A DNA stretch of 64,000 nucleotides from CAYJBH01 sp964370825 (GTDB lineage Bacteria; Bacillota; Clostridia; Oscillospirales; Ruminococcaceae), in contig CAYJKY010000010.1 in assembly GCA_964370825.1 (NCBI GenBank), positions 20,321 to 84,320 of the forward strand, written 5' to 3'. Below are positions 43,253 to 51,887 of this stretch, piece by piece. Position numbers and translations under genes: made by a program. How positions within the stretch are numbered: position 1 is the first letter of the stretch; every line of letters starts with the position of its first letter. The notes beneath the pieces are model-generated. The model was given only the letters and a program-made list of their open reading frames with translations, was not told the origin of the DNA and made no database searches.

Positions 43253-44833
43253 TTACTCCTTCTCCATAAGTAGTAAATAGTTAAAACTCTCCACCAGAGC
43301 GTTAAAGCTGGCATTGATAATATCAGAGGATACCGCAACTGTTGTCCATTCGGTATTGCCGTCAGAGCTGTTGATAAACACCCTTACCTTGCTTCCGGTA
43401 CCTTTACTTCCCTCGATAACCCTAACCTTGTAGTCTATCAGCACAACCTTTTTAAGCTGCGGGTAAACCGGCTCTAATGCCGAGCGAAGTGCAATATTAA
43501 GTGCGTCAACCGGTCCGTCGCCCTCACCGGCATTTATATGACTTTTCTTTTTTGCTACAATTTTCACAACCGCAGTGCTCGGGTTATATCTTTCTCGGTC
43601 GGGTGAAAGTCTCTCACCCTGAACCTTAAAGTATTCAACATCAAAAAACGGTTTGTAGTCACCTATAACCGAGCGTACCATAAGTTCAAAGCTTGCCGGT
43701 GCCGCCTCGTATTGGTAACCTTGATGCTCCTGTTCCTTAAGCTTTGCAAGTATGTTTTTGGCTATATCGCTCTCCTTATCGAGTCCGGGGTGGAATTTAT
43801 CAATCTGTGCGAGCACAGCCTTACGACCTGCTACCTCGCTAATAAGCAATCTTCGACGATTACCTACCAGTTCCGGCTCTATATGTTCAAAGCTTTTTGT
43901 AAGCTTTCCGATACCATCAATGTGCATACCACCCTTGTGTGCAAACGCCGAACTGCCGACAAACGGCGAGTTGCTGCTCAGATTTAGATTTGTGATTGAT
44001 GCCATCTGCTCTGCCGTGACGGTGAGTTTTTCTAAGCTCGCATCGGAAATACATTTATATCCTGCCTTAAGCTGTAAAACCGGTATTATGGTGGAAAGAT
44101 TTGCATTTCCCGTTCTCTCACCTATCCCTAAGAAAGTTCCCTGCACCTGCCGTGCACCTGCTTCAACCGCTGATATTGAGTTTGCAACCGCAAGCCCACT
44201 GTCGTTATGACAGTGTATTCCCACCTGCACATCCGGAAATGTCTTTACGACCCTTGAGGTAATTTCGTCTATCTCGCTCGGCAAACAACCTCCGTTTGTA
44301 TCACAGAGTGCAAGAGTTACCGCACCTCCGTCCACCGCCGCTTTGAGGGTGGACATTGCATATTCGTCTGACTCCTTGTAACCGTCATAAAAATGTTCGG
44401 CATCATAAATTACCGTTTTTTTCTTTTCGGTAAAAAACCTTACCGTATCGGTTATCATTTCAAGATTTTCCTGCGGCGTGGCGTTAATCACCTTGGTAAC
44501 ATGTAAAATCGAACTTTTTCCGAAAATCGCAACCGCCTCGGTGTTAGCCTTTAGAAGGGATTTTACATTGTCGTCCTCATCAACACTTATATTGCGACGA
44601 CGGGTAGATCCAAAGGCAACTATCTTTGATTTTTTAAGATTTAGCTTAGATACCTTCTCAAAAAAATTCAAGTCCTTGGGGTTTGAGCCGGGATTTCCCG
44701 CCTCGATGTATTCAAAACCAAGGTCGTCAAGCAGCTCCACAATCTTTAATTTGTCGTCTACGGTAAAGGACACACCCTCACCCTGTGCTCCGTCACGTAG
44801 GGTGGAATCAAACAACTCTATCTTTTTTGCCAT
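43253..44833 (-). CDS. cimA: Citramalate synthase
   Basis: A 526-residue member of the isopropylmalate synthase family. It has LFDSTLRDGAQGEGVSFTVDDKLKI at the N-terminus with the CimA-type GAQGEGVSF instead of the LeuA-type GEQSPG, then EAGNPGSNPKD, GIHCHNDSGLAVANS and a C-terminal regulatory domain with VRVIEGSKGTGSKVRV. It joins pyruvate and acetyl-CoA into citramalate, the threonine-independent route to 2-ketobutyrate and isoleucine. Its place between leuA and leuC fits the use of LeuCD and LeuB in both branches. Confidence 0.94.
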   Translation of the reverse strand: MAKKIELFDSTLRDGAQGEGVSFTVDDKLKIVELLDDLGFEYIEAGNPGSNPKDLNFFEKVSKLNLKKSKIVAFGSTRRRNISVDEDDNVKSLLKANTEAVAIFGKSSILHVTKVINATPQENLEMITDTVRFFTEKKKTVIYDAEHFYDGYKESDEYAMSTLKAAVDGGAVTLALCDTNGGCLPSEIDEITSRVVKTFPDVQVGIHCHNDSGLAVANSISAVEAGARQVQGTFLGIGERTGNANLSTIIPVLQLKAGYKCISDASLEKLTVTAEQMASITNLNLSSNSPFVGSSAFAHKGGMHIDGIGKLTKSFEHIEPELVGNRRRLLISEVAGRKAVLAQIDKFHPGLDKESDIAKNILAKLKEQEHQGYQYEAAPASFELMVRSVIGDYKPFFDVEYFKVQGERLSPDRERYNPSTAVVKIVAKKKSHINAGEGDGPVDALNIALRSALEPVYPQLKKVVLIDYKVRVIEGSKGTGSKVRVFINSSDGNTEWTTVAVSSDIINASFNALVESFNYLLLMEKE

Positions 44834-44854
44834 ATGAAGTAACGCTCCTTTATT

Positions 44855-46369
44855 CTATCCCTTATTTTCCATGATTTTATTTATTCCGTTGACGTATGCG
44901 AGAATACTTGCCTCAACAACATCGGTAGAAATACCACGACCGTTAAATATCCTGGAGTTATGAGAAAGTTTAATGGCAACCTCACCCTGTGCATCCTCAC
45001 CCTCGGATACTGCATTGATATGGTACTCCTCAAGCGTAGGCTCGATGTCCACTATCATGTTTATCGCATTATAGGATGCCTCTATCTGCCCGCTTCCGAG
45101 GGCTGTTTTGGTGGTGACTTCACCCTTTGAATTTTTCAACTTTATCGTTGCGGTTGCATCAATATGCGTTCCGGCATTTACGACAAAGCTATCGAGAGAC
45201 AGCTCGTGAACCTCTTTTTCCTGATGATTGTCCACAATAGCCTCGAGGTCACGGTCGGTAATGGTCTTTTTACGGTCACAAAGCAGTTTAAATTTCCCAA
45301 ATGCCTCGTCCTGCTCCTCCTTGGTGAGAGAAAATCCTAACTGATTTAACCTATCACAGAAGGCATGTCGGCCGGAGTGCTTACCAAGCACCATCTTGTT
45401 AGAGGAATATCCGACGCTTTCGGGCGTCATAATTTCATATGTTTCACGGTTTGCAAGCACACCATGTTGATGTATTCCAGCCTCATGTGCAAACGCATTT
45501 GCTCCGACAATCGCCTTGTTCGGAACTACATTAACACCTATAATGTGCGAGAGTAACCGACTGGTACGGTAAATTTGGGTTGTATCAAGATTTATTGAAG
45601 CATTGTAGTGACCCTGCCTTGTAGCGAGTGCCATTGCAATCTCTTCGAGTGCTGCATTACCGGCACGCTCGCCTATTCCGTTTATTGTACACTCAACCTG
45701 TGTGGCACCTGCCTCGATAGCGGCAAGTGAATTTGCAACTCCAAGTCCCAGGTCGTTATGACAATGTGTAGAGATGGTGACGTTATCCACACCCCTTACA
45801 CGCTCTTTAATAGCCTTTATAAGCTGATACATCTCACTCGGAGTAGAGTAACCGACCGTATCAGGGATATTTAACACCGTTGCACCTGCGGCTATTGCAT
45901 GGCTTAATGCCTCACACAAAAACTCAACATCGCTTCGAGATGCATCCTCGGCAGAAAACTCAACCTCGGCACAGAGACTTTTTGCAAGTGCAACCATTTC
46001 GTCGATGGTGTCCAGCACCTTGTTTTTGCTCATCCTCAATTTATGTTCAAGATGTATGTCACTGGTTGCTATAAATGTATGAATTACCGGATATGCCGCA
46101 CCCTTTAATGCTTCAGCAGAGCGGCGTATATCGCCTTCCACGGCACGAGAAAGGCTTGCAACCTTTGCTGATTTAATAACATCGGCAACGGCACGAACCG
46201 ACTCAAAGTCGCCGGGAGATGATATTGCAAAACCTGCCTCGATAACATCCACCTTTAAACGTTCCAGCTGTCTTGCCATCTCTATTTTTTCCGGCAAGTT
46301 CATGGAACAGCCCGGAGATTGTTCGCCATCACGCAAGGTAGTGTCAAAGAATTTAATATTGTTAATCAT
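44855..46369 (-). CDS. leuA: 2-isopropylmalate synthase
   Basis: A 504-residue enzyme of typical size. FFDTTLRDGEQSPGCSM is the family start motif, followed by STHCHNDLGLGVANSLAA with the metal-binding His pair, NAFAHEAGIHQHGVL, and a C-terminal leucine-binding regulatory domain (about 390-500). It condenses 2-ketoisovalerate with acetyl-CoA. The ATG at 46369 is preceded by AAAGGA at 12 bp, which matches other genes nearby; a TTG seven codons upstream overlaps that site. Confidence 0.95.
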   Translation of the reverse strand: MINNIKFFDTTLRDGEQSPGCSMNLPEKIEMARQLERLKVDVIEAGFAISSPGDFESVRAVADVIKSAKVASLSRAVEGDIRRSAEALKGAAYPVIHTFIATSDIHLEHKLRMSKNKVLDTIDEMVALAKSLCAEVEFSAEDASRSDVEFLCEALSHAIAAGATVLNIPDTVGYSTPSEMYQLIKAIKERVRGVDNVTISTHCHNDLGLGVANSLAAIEAGATQVECTINGIGERAGNAALEEIAMALATRQGHYNASINLDTTQIYRTSRLLSHIIGVNVVPNKAIVGANAFAHEAGIHQHGVLANRETYEIMTPESVGYSSNKMVLGKHSGRHAFCDRLNQLGFSLTKEEQDEAFGKFKLLCDRKKTITDRDLEAIVDNHQEKEVHELSLDSFVVNAGTHIDATATIKLKNSKGEVTTKTALGSGQIEASYNAINMIVDIEPTLEEYHINAVSEGEDAQGEVAIKLSHNSRIFNGRGISTDVVEASILAYVNGINKIMENKG

Positions 46370-46393
46370 GTTAATGAGATTTCCTTTCAAATA

Positions 46394-48049
46394 CTATTCC
46401 AGTACCGCTCCCGATGCCGCACTGCTTACAAGCTTTGCATAACGGGAAAGCACCCCTGTTTTAATCTTCGGCGGTAACAACTCGGTTACCTTCTGTCGTG
46501 CCGTTAACTCCTCATCAGAAACCATAAGCGTAATAACACCGGCAGGAATATCAATCCTTATCCTGTCTGCATCCTTTACATAGGCTATCGGACCTCCTGC
46601 CGCCGCCTCTGGCGATATATGGCCGAGAGCCGCACCCCTTGTAGCGCCGGAAAATCTTCCGTCGGTGATAAGGGTTACAGAACTGTCAAGTCCCATTCCT
46701 GCAAGTGTTGCTGTTGGCGAGAGCATCTCTCTCATTCCCGGGCCTCCCTTAGGACCTTCGTAACGAATTACCACACAGTCTCCCGGCTTAATGCCTCCGG
46801 ATTTAATCTCTGCTATGGCATCCTCTTCGCTGTTAAAAACCCTTGCATTGCCTTCGGTTACCATCATATTATCGGCAACCGCACTGCGTTTAACCACACA
46901 GCCATCTGGTGCAAGATTTCCCTTAAGAACAGCTATTCCGCCGGTTTTACTGTAAGGGTTTTCTACCGGACGAATAATCTCAGCATCCTCAATATCGTCA
47001 AAAACCTGCTCCTTTACGGTGCGTCCACTAACTGTTAAGCAGTCACCATTAATCAGTCCTGCCTTGAGAAGACGATACATCACCGCCGGAATTCCTCCCG
47101 CCGCATGAAGATCCTCAATAAAGTGATAACCAGCCGGTGATAATCGGCAAAGATTCGGCGTTTTGTCGCTAATCTCATTTGCAAGAGATAGGTCAAGCTT
47201 ATATCCTGCCTCATGTGCTATAGCAGGAAGATGTAGCATGGAGTTGGTGGAACAGCCCAGTGCCATATCCATGGTCAGTGCATTTCTAAATGCATTTTCG
47301 GTCAGGATATCGCGAGGGCATACATTTTCGGCCACGAGAGCAACGGCACGACGACCCGTCTCTCGGGCCAAAATAAGTCGATCGGAATAAACTGCGGGAA
47401 TAGTTCCGTTAAACGGAAGTGCAAGACCGAGCACCTCAGAAAGGCAGTTCATAGAATTTGCGGTAAACATTCCACTACATGAACCTACACTCGGACATGC
47501 TGTACACTCTATTTCGTAAAGTTGCTCCTTTGTCGCTTTTCCGGCAACCTCCTTGCCGACCGTCTCAAAAACATCGGTTAAGGATAGCCTTTGTTTTCCG
47601 GTTTTTCCGGAAAGCATAGCGCCTCCGGATATTACAATAGCCGGAATATTCAGCCTTGCGGCCGCCATCATCATTCCCGGAACAACCTTGTCACAGTTTG
47701 GGATAAGTACAAGCCCATCAAATCGGTGAGCCTCGGCAAGTGCCTCAATGCTGTCGGCGATAAGCTCTCTTGAAACAAGTGAGTAATGCATTCCCTTGTG
47801 GCCCATGGCAATGCCGTCACATACGGCTATAGCAGGCACCTCTATCGGCAAACCGCCTGCCTCCAATACGCCTTCTCTTGCTGCCTTTGCTATACTGTCA
47901 AGGTGTAGGTGCCCCGGCACCACCTCGCTCTGTGAATTAACAATGCCAATTATCGGTCTTTCAAGATCTTTTTTGTTTAGACCAAGTGCCTTAAAAAGGC
48001 TACGATGGGGTGCACGCTCCTCACCCGACTTGACGGAATCGCTTCTCAT
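46394..48049 (-). CDS. ilvD: Dihydroxy-acid dehydratase
   Basis: A 551-residue iron-sulfur enzyme of normal length. It has PIIGIVNSQSEVVPGH, LIPNCDKVVPGMMMAA and the cluster-binding CPSVGSCSGMFTANSMN, and ends with TDGRFSGATRGAALGHISPEAA. It dehydrates dihydroxy acids to 2-ketoisovalerate and 2-keto-3-methylvalerate. The ketol-acid reductoisomerase gene (ilvC) needed just before this step is not in the cluster. Confidence 0.96.
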   Translation of the reverse strand: MRSDSVKSGEERAPHRSLFKALGLNKKDLERPIIGIVNSQSEVVPGHLHLDSIAKAAREGVLEAGGLPIEVPAIAVCDGIAMGHKGMHYSLVSRELIADSIEALAEAHRFDGLVLIPNCDKVVPGMMMAAARLNIPAIVISGGAMLSGKTGKQRLSLTDVFETVGKEVAGKATKEQLYEIECTACPSVGSCSGMFTANSMNCLSEVLGLALPFNGTIPAVYSDRLILARETGRRAVALVAENVCPRDILTENAFRNALTMDMALGCSTNSMLHLPAIAHEAGYKLDLSLANEISDKTPNLCRLSPAGYHFIEDLHAAGGIPAVMYRLLKAGLINGDCLTVSGRTVKEQVFDDIEDAEIIRPVENPYSKTGGIAVLKGNLAPDGCVVKRSAVADNMMVTEGNARVFNSEEDAIAEIKSGGIKPGDCVVIRYEGPKGGPGMREMLSPTATLAGMGLDSSVTLITDGRFSGATRGAALGHISPEAAAGGPIAYVKDADRIRIDIPAGVITLMVSDEELTARQKVTELLPPKIKTGVLSRYAKLVSSAASGAVLE

Positions 48050-48097
48050 TAAAAATTATCCTCTCCTGTAATTAAATCAAACTGAAAAACAGAGGGT

Positions 48098-48580
48098 TTA
48101 CTCGCCTCTGGGAAGTGCAGACACTCCGCTTCGTACAACCTGTAAAATCTCAAAGGGCTTCATCAATTCGATAAAAGCATCTACCTTGCCGCTATCACCG
48201 GTTAACTCAAACATCAGGGTATGCTCCGAAACATCGATAACCTTAGCCCTAAAGATAGAACCTGTGGAAATAACCTCGTGACGTCTGCGAATATCACAGC
48301 TGATTTTCACCAAAACATACTCTCTTATTACGGCGTTGGCGCTGCTCAAAAAGACTACACCACGAACATCCTCCTGCTTTGCAAGCTGTTTTTCTATCTG
48401 CTCTACCACAGCAGGCTCACCGGTAACCGAAATAGTCATACGGGAGACGTCGGTATGCTCGGTGGCGGCCACGGTAAGGCTATCAATATTGTAGTCTCGC
48501 CTTGTAAACAAGCCTGAAATTCTGGACAGCACGCCGGGATGGTTATCCACCAGTGCCGATAATACATAACTCTTTTCCAT
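48098..48580 (-). CDS. ilvN: Acetolactate synthase, small (regulatory) subunit
   Basis: A 160-residue protein with an N-terminal ACT domain (SALVDNHPGVLSRISGLFTRRDYNIDSLTVA-type start, here at about 7-37) and the usual C-terminal domain with LMFELTGDSGKVDAFIELMKPF. It binds valine or other branched-chain amino acids and controls IlvB. It follows ilvB by 11 bp, as usual. Confidence 0.95.
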   Translation of the reverse strand: MEKSYVLSALVDNHPGVLSRISGLFTRRDYNIDSLTVAATEHTDVSRMTISVTGEPAVVEQIEKQLAKQEDVRGVVFLSSANAVIREYVLVKISCDIRRRHEVISTGSIFRAKVIDVSEHTLMFELTGDSGKVDAFIELMKPFEILQVVRSGVSALPRGE

Positions 48581-48591
48581 GTTCCCCCCAA

Positions 48592-50268
48592 TTAATTATC
48601 AATACTATACAGCTGTTCTTCAAAGCTTTTACCCGGTGTAACCATGGGCAGAACGTTAACGTCCATGCTGATTGTAATATCTACAACGACAGTTCCGCCA
48701 TCCTTAAATGCACTGCATAGTGTCGGCATAACCTCGTCGTGTGAGTCAACTTTATATCCTTTTGCACCAAATGCCTCGGCAAGTTTCACAAAATCCGTCT
48801 GACGCTCCAATGTTGTTGCGCTATAACGCTTGTTAAACATCGCCTTCTGCCACTGACGCACCATTCCGAGTACTCCGTTATTCATAAGGATTATCACGAT
48901 GTTACAATTCTGCTTTACTGCCGTTGCAAGCTCGTTTAAATTCATTCCAAAACTTCCGTCACCGGTAAATAGAACAACCTGCTTGTCCGGTTTAGCAAAG
49001 CTACATCCGATTGCTGCACCGAGTCCGAAGCCCATTGTTCCGAGTCCTCCGCTGGAAATAAATGTTCTCGGTTTCTTTATCGGGTACTTCTGTGCAGCCC
49101 ATATCTGGTGCTGACCTACATCGGTAACAACAATATCATCATCATTAACAAGACGGCTTACGCAGTCAATAATATACTGCGGAGAACATAGAACATTCTC
49201 ATACTCCTCCTTGCCGTTCTTTTTCTTCCACATCGCTACCTGCTCGAGCCATCCCTCACGTGAGTGATACGGCACAGTTTCACATAGCTTTTTGAGCGCA
49301 ACCTTAACATCCGCTTCTATAGATGCAGATGTTGCTATGTTTTTATTTATCTCACTTCGGTCAAGGTCGATATGTATGACCTTTGCATTCTTTGCAAATG
49401 TTTTAGAATTGCAGATTACTCGGTCGGAAAACCTCGCACCTATTGCTATCAACAAATCACAGGCAAGAACAGCTTGTGATGAGGTTTTGCTTCCGTGCAT
49501 TCCAAGCATTCCGGTGAACTCCGGCTCATCGGCAGAATAGGCTCCTATCCCCATAAGTGAAAGCGAGACCGGTGCCGAAATTCTTTTAGCAAAGTCATAT
49601 AGTTCAGCAGATGCCTCCGCCGAGATAACGCCACCTCCTGCAAAGATAACCGGACGCTCGGATTTTTTTATCATCTCGGTAGCTTTTTCTATCTGATTTT
49701 CAAAATCATCACCGACAAATGTAGGTGAAGTTTGAGGGGTTTGCGGAGTAAATTCTGCGGTTGCGGCAAACACATCCTTTAAAACGTCGATTAACACCGG
49801 ACCTTTACGCCCGCTACCGGCAATTTTAAAGGCTTTTCTCACGACATCGGCAAGATCTTTAATGTCCTTAACAACAAAGTTATGTTTTGTTATCGGCATA
49901 GTTACGCCAAAAATGTCAATTTCCTGAAAGGTATCCTTACCAAGTTGTTGTCGAGTAACGTTTCCTGTTATCGCAACCATCGGAATAGAATCCATAAATG
50001 CCGTGGCTATTCCTGTAACAAGGTTAGTTGCACCTGGTCCGGACGTAGCTATGCATACGCCAATTTTTCCTCCTGAGCGAGAATATCCGTCTGCAGCATG
50101 TGCTGCACCCTGCTCGTGAGCAGTAAGTACATGGGTAATTTTATCGCTGTATCCGTAAAGTGCATCATATAAGGTAATAACGTTTCCCCCCGGATATCCG
50201 AATACGGTATCAACCGAATTCTCCAGAAGGCACTCGCATACTATCTGTGCACCGGTTAGTTTTGCCAT
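48592..50268 (-). CDS. ilvB: Acetolactate synthase, large subunit
   Basis: A 558-residue thiamine diphosphate enzyme. It has VFGYPGGNVITLYDAL, THVLTAHEQGAAHAADGY with the catalytic Glu, TSGPGATNLVTGIA, and the TPP-binding GDGSFGMNLNELATAV with ILMNN. It joins two pyruvates to acetolactate or pyruvate with 2-ketobutyrate. The ATG at 50268 has GGAGG 8 bp upstream; the open frame upstream extends without a ribosome site. It is the first gene of the long block. Confidence 0.96.
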   Translation of the reverse strand: MAKLTGAQIVCECLLENSVDTVFGYPGGNVITLYDALYGYSDKITHVLTAHEQGAAHAADGYSRSGGKIGVCIATSGPGATNLVTGIATAFMDSIPMVAITGNVTRQQLGKDTFQEIDIFGVTMPITKHNFVVKDIKDLADVVRKAFKIAGSGRKGPVLIDVLKDVFAATAEFTPQTPQTSPTFVGDDFENQIEKATEMIKKSERPVIFAGGGVISAEASAELYDFAKRISAPVSLSLMGIGAYSADEPEFTGMLGMHGSKTSSQAVLACDLLIAIGARFSDRVICNSKTFAKNAKVIHIDLDRSEINKNIATSASIEADVKVALKKLCETVPYHSREGWLEQVAMWKKKNGKEEYENVLCSPQYIIDCVSRLVNDDDIVVTDVGQHQIWAAQKYPIKKPRTFISSGGLGTMGFGLGAAIGCSFAKPDKQVVLFTGDGSFGMNLNELATAVKQNCNIVIILMNNGVLGMVRQWQKAMFNKRYSATTLERQTDFVKLAEAFGAKGYKVDSHDEVMPTLCSAFKDGGTVVVDITISMDVNVLPMVTPGKSFEEQLYSIDN

Positions 50269-50304
50269 TGCTTCAACCTCCACCTTTAATTTATAATTAG
50301 TAAT

Positions 50305-50333
50305 AGGATACCATATTAACATCTAAGGTGCAA
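50305..50333 (-). promoter_or_regulatory. Possible promoter of the ilvB operon
   Basis: Read on the - strand: TTGCAC (50333-50328), a 17-bp spacer and TATCCT (50310-50305), about 37 bp before the ilvB ATG. The -10 box is weak. No T-box or peptide leader was found in the 201 bp upstream of ilvB. Confidence 0.4.
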
Positions 50334-50469
50334 GTGTTTTACAAATAAATCCTAAATAAGAGCCTTTATTCAGCCATTTTCACAAATTAATTAACACAAA
50401 ACATTGAGATTAATCACAAAAATAGATCGTGAATCATAGTATGGCACAGAAAAGAAATGGGAGGTTGCT

Positions 50470-51540
50470 ATGTCAACAGCAGATTTTTATCTCGGTGCAG
50501 GATCACCCGGAGGTTTTGTCGGTTATTTTTCAAGATTATGTGATGTCAACTCAAAATTTACGACCACCCTTATCAAGGCGGGTCCTGGATGCGGTAAATC
50601 AAGCTTAATGAAAAAGCTCTCCGACCATCTTGGTGATAAAAGCCTGGTTGAGAGAATTCATTGCAGTTCTGACCCAAATTCGCTGGACGGTGTTATCTGT
50701 CACGACATGCAGTTTGCCATCATAGATGCTACCGCACCACATGTTGTAGAACCCAACTACCCAATTGCTGTGGAAAAGATACTTTCTCTCTTTCATCTGC
50801 TAAATGATAAACACCTAAGTGATAACAGAGCAGCGATAATCGAACATTTTGATAAGAACAGATGTTACCATGAGCGTGCATCGAGATACATAACCTCGGC
50901 AGGTTCACTACTTCAGGACAGCATGAGGGTTTTCGGATTTTGTACCAACATGTCAAAGCTGGAAGCATTTTGTAAAAGGTTATGCGCAAAAAAATTGAAA
51001 CAAAACCATGACACGTCCGGAATAGAACATAAACGTTTGTTGTCGGCAGTCACACCAAACGGGGTCATTTTTTACGGTGAAACCATAAAACAGATGGCAA
51101 AAAACATTGTTGTCGTGGAGGACGAAATAGGGTTGATTTCAAAACATATTATGGCTCACATTAAAAACGATGCGCTTTCAAAAGGGTATGAAATTTTCAG
51201 CTGCTACTGCCCTATGTTTCCGCATGAGAAAATTGACCACATAATAATACCTTCACTGTCACTTGCATTTGTGACTGCTAATCGGTACCTTGATTTTGAC
51301 TATGGTGAAGCGGAGATAATAAAACATAGCCGCTTTATCCTTCCCGAGCGTGTAAAGGAAAGGAAAAGACGGCTAAAATTTAATCGCACAATAACCGCAG
51401 ACCTGCTATCGCAGGCAGTGATTATGTTAAAAAAAGCTAAGGCGGAACATGACCTACTCGAAAAATATTATATAGAAGCCATGGACTTTAGCGGAGTAAA
51501 TAAACTATACGAAAAGGTGAAGGCCGAATTTTACCTGTAG
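50470..51540 (+). CDS. P-loop ATPase of unknown function (PRK06851-like)
   Basis: A 356-residue protein with a Walker A loop KAGPGCGKSSLMKKLSDHL near residue 37-55, within an N-terminal region AGSPGGFVGYFSRL. The layout resembles a family of uncharacterised clostridial ATP-binding proteins; in the longer members there are two such P-loop units, while I see only one here. GGGAGG lies 7 bp before the ATG. The C-terminal part is helical (residues about 310-356). It overlaps the end of the convergent ComFB-like gene by 10 bp. Confidence 0.72.
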   Translation: MSTADFYLGAGSPGGFVGYFSRLCDVNSKFTTTLIKAGPGCGKSSLMKKLSDHLGDKSLVERIHCSSDPNSLDGVICHDMQFAIIDATAPHVVEPNYPIAVEKILSLFHLLNDKHLSDNRAAIIEHFDKNRCYHERASRYITSAGSLLQDSMRVFGFCTNMSKLEAFCKRLCAKKLKQNHDTSGIEHKRLLSAVTPNGVIFYGETIKQMAKNIVVVEDEIGLISKHIMAHIKNDALSKGYEIFSCYCPMFPHEKIDHIIIPSLSLAFVTANRYLDFDYGEAEIIKHSRFILPERVKERKRRLKFNRTITADLLSQAVIMLKKAKAEHDLLEKYYIEAMDFSGVNKLYEKVKAEFYL

Positions 51541-51818
51541 CCATCTCCGCCGCAGTTGCGGTGTGAATCCACAAAGGTTATAGCCCTTGCAAGCGCGCCA
51601 AAAACATCCGCCTTATACTGGGATTGCAGGTTGGCATACTCGGCAAATATTTCGCCTCGTTTACTTGTTACGTAGTAAGGACGAAGCTCATTCAAAGCCC
51701 TTGCGCGAATGTCGTCGGCACATTTTTCACAGCGACAAACATCATCAAATTTTTCCGAGCTTTCGAGAACGTCTACAAAATAAAAGTTTACAAGATGTTC
51801 CATGTAGTTTCTAATCAA
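51531..51818 (-). CDS. ComFB-like late competence protein
   Basis: A 95-residue protein with the ComFB pattern: RNYMEHLVNFYFVDVL, the cysteine cluster CRCEKCADDIRARALNELRPYY (probable metal ligands in CxCxxC) and a helical C-terminus. ComFB is a small zinc-binding protein of unclear role; in some bacteria the domain binds nucleotide second messengers. TTG at 51818 is the chosen start: AATGGGGGT lies 7 bp upstream, whereas the ATG at 51845 sits next to the predicted transcription start. Confidence 0.78.
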   Translation of the reverse strand: MIRNYMEHLVNFYFVDVLESSEKFDDVCRCEKCADDIRARALNELRPYYVTSKRGEIFAEYANLQSQYKADVFGALARAITFVDSHRNCGGDGYR

Positions 51819-51846
51819 CTTTATACCCCCATTTATGTTTAACATT

Positions 51847-51874
51847 ATTATATCAATATTGTACATAATGTCAA
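51847..51874 (-). promoter_or_regulatory. Consensus promoter of the ComFB-like gene
   Basis: Read on the - strand: TTGACA (51874-51869), a 16-bp spacer and TATAAT (51852-51847). Both hexamers are perfect. Transcription would begin near 51840. Confidence 0.78.
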
Positions 51875-51887
51875 GCTATTTGTACTA

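Noticed and set aside
50269..50469. T-box or leader peptide upstream of ilvB
   Set aside because: Neither the conserved T-box sequence nor a short frame rich in branched-chain codons was seen on the - strand.
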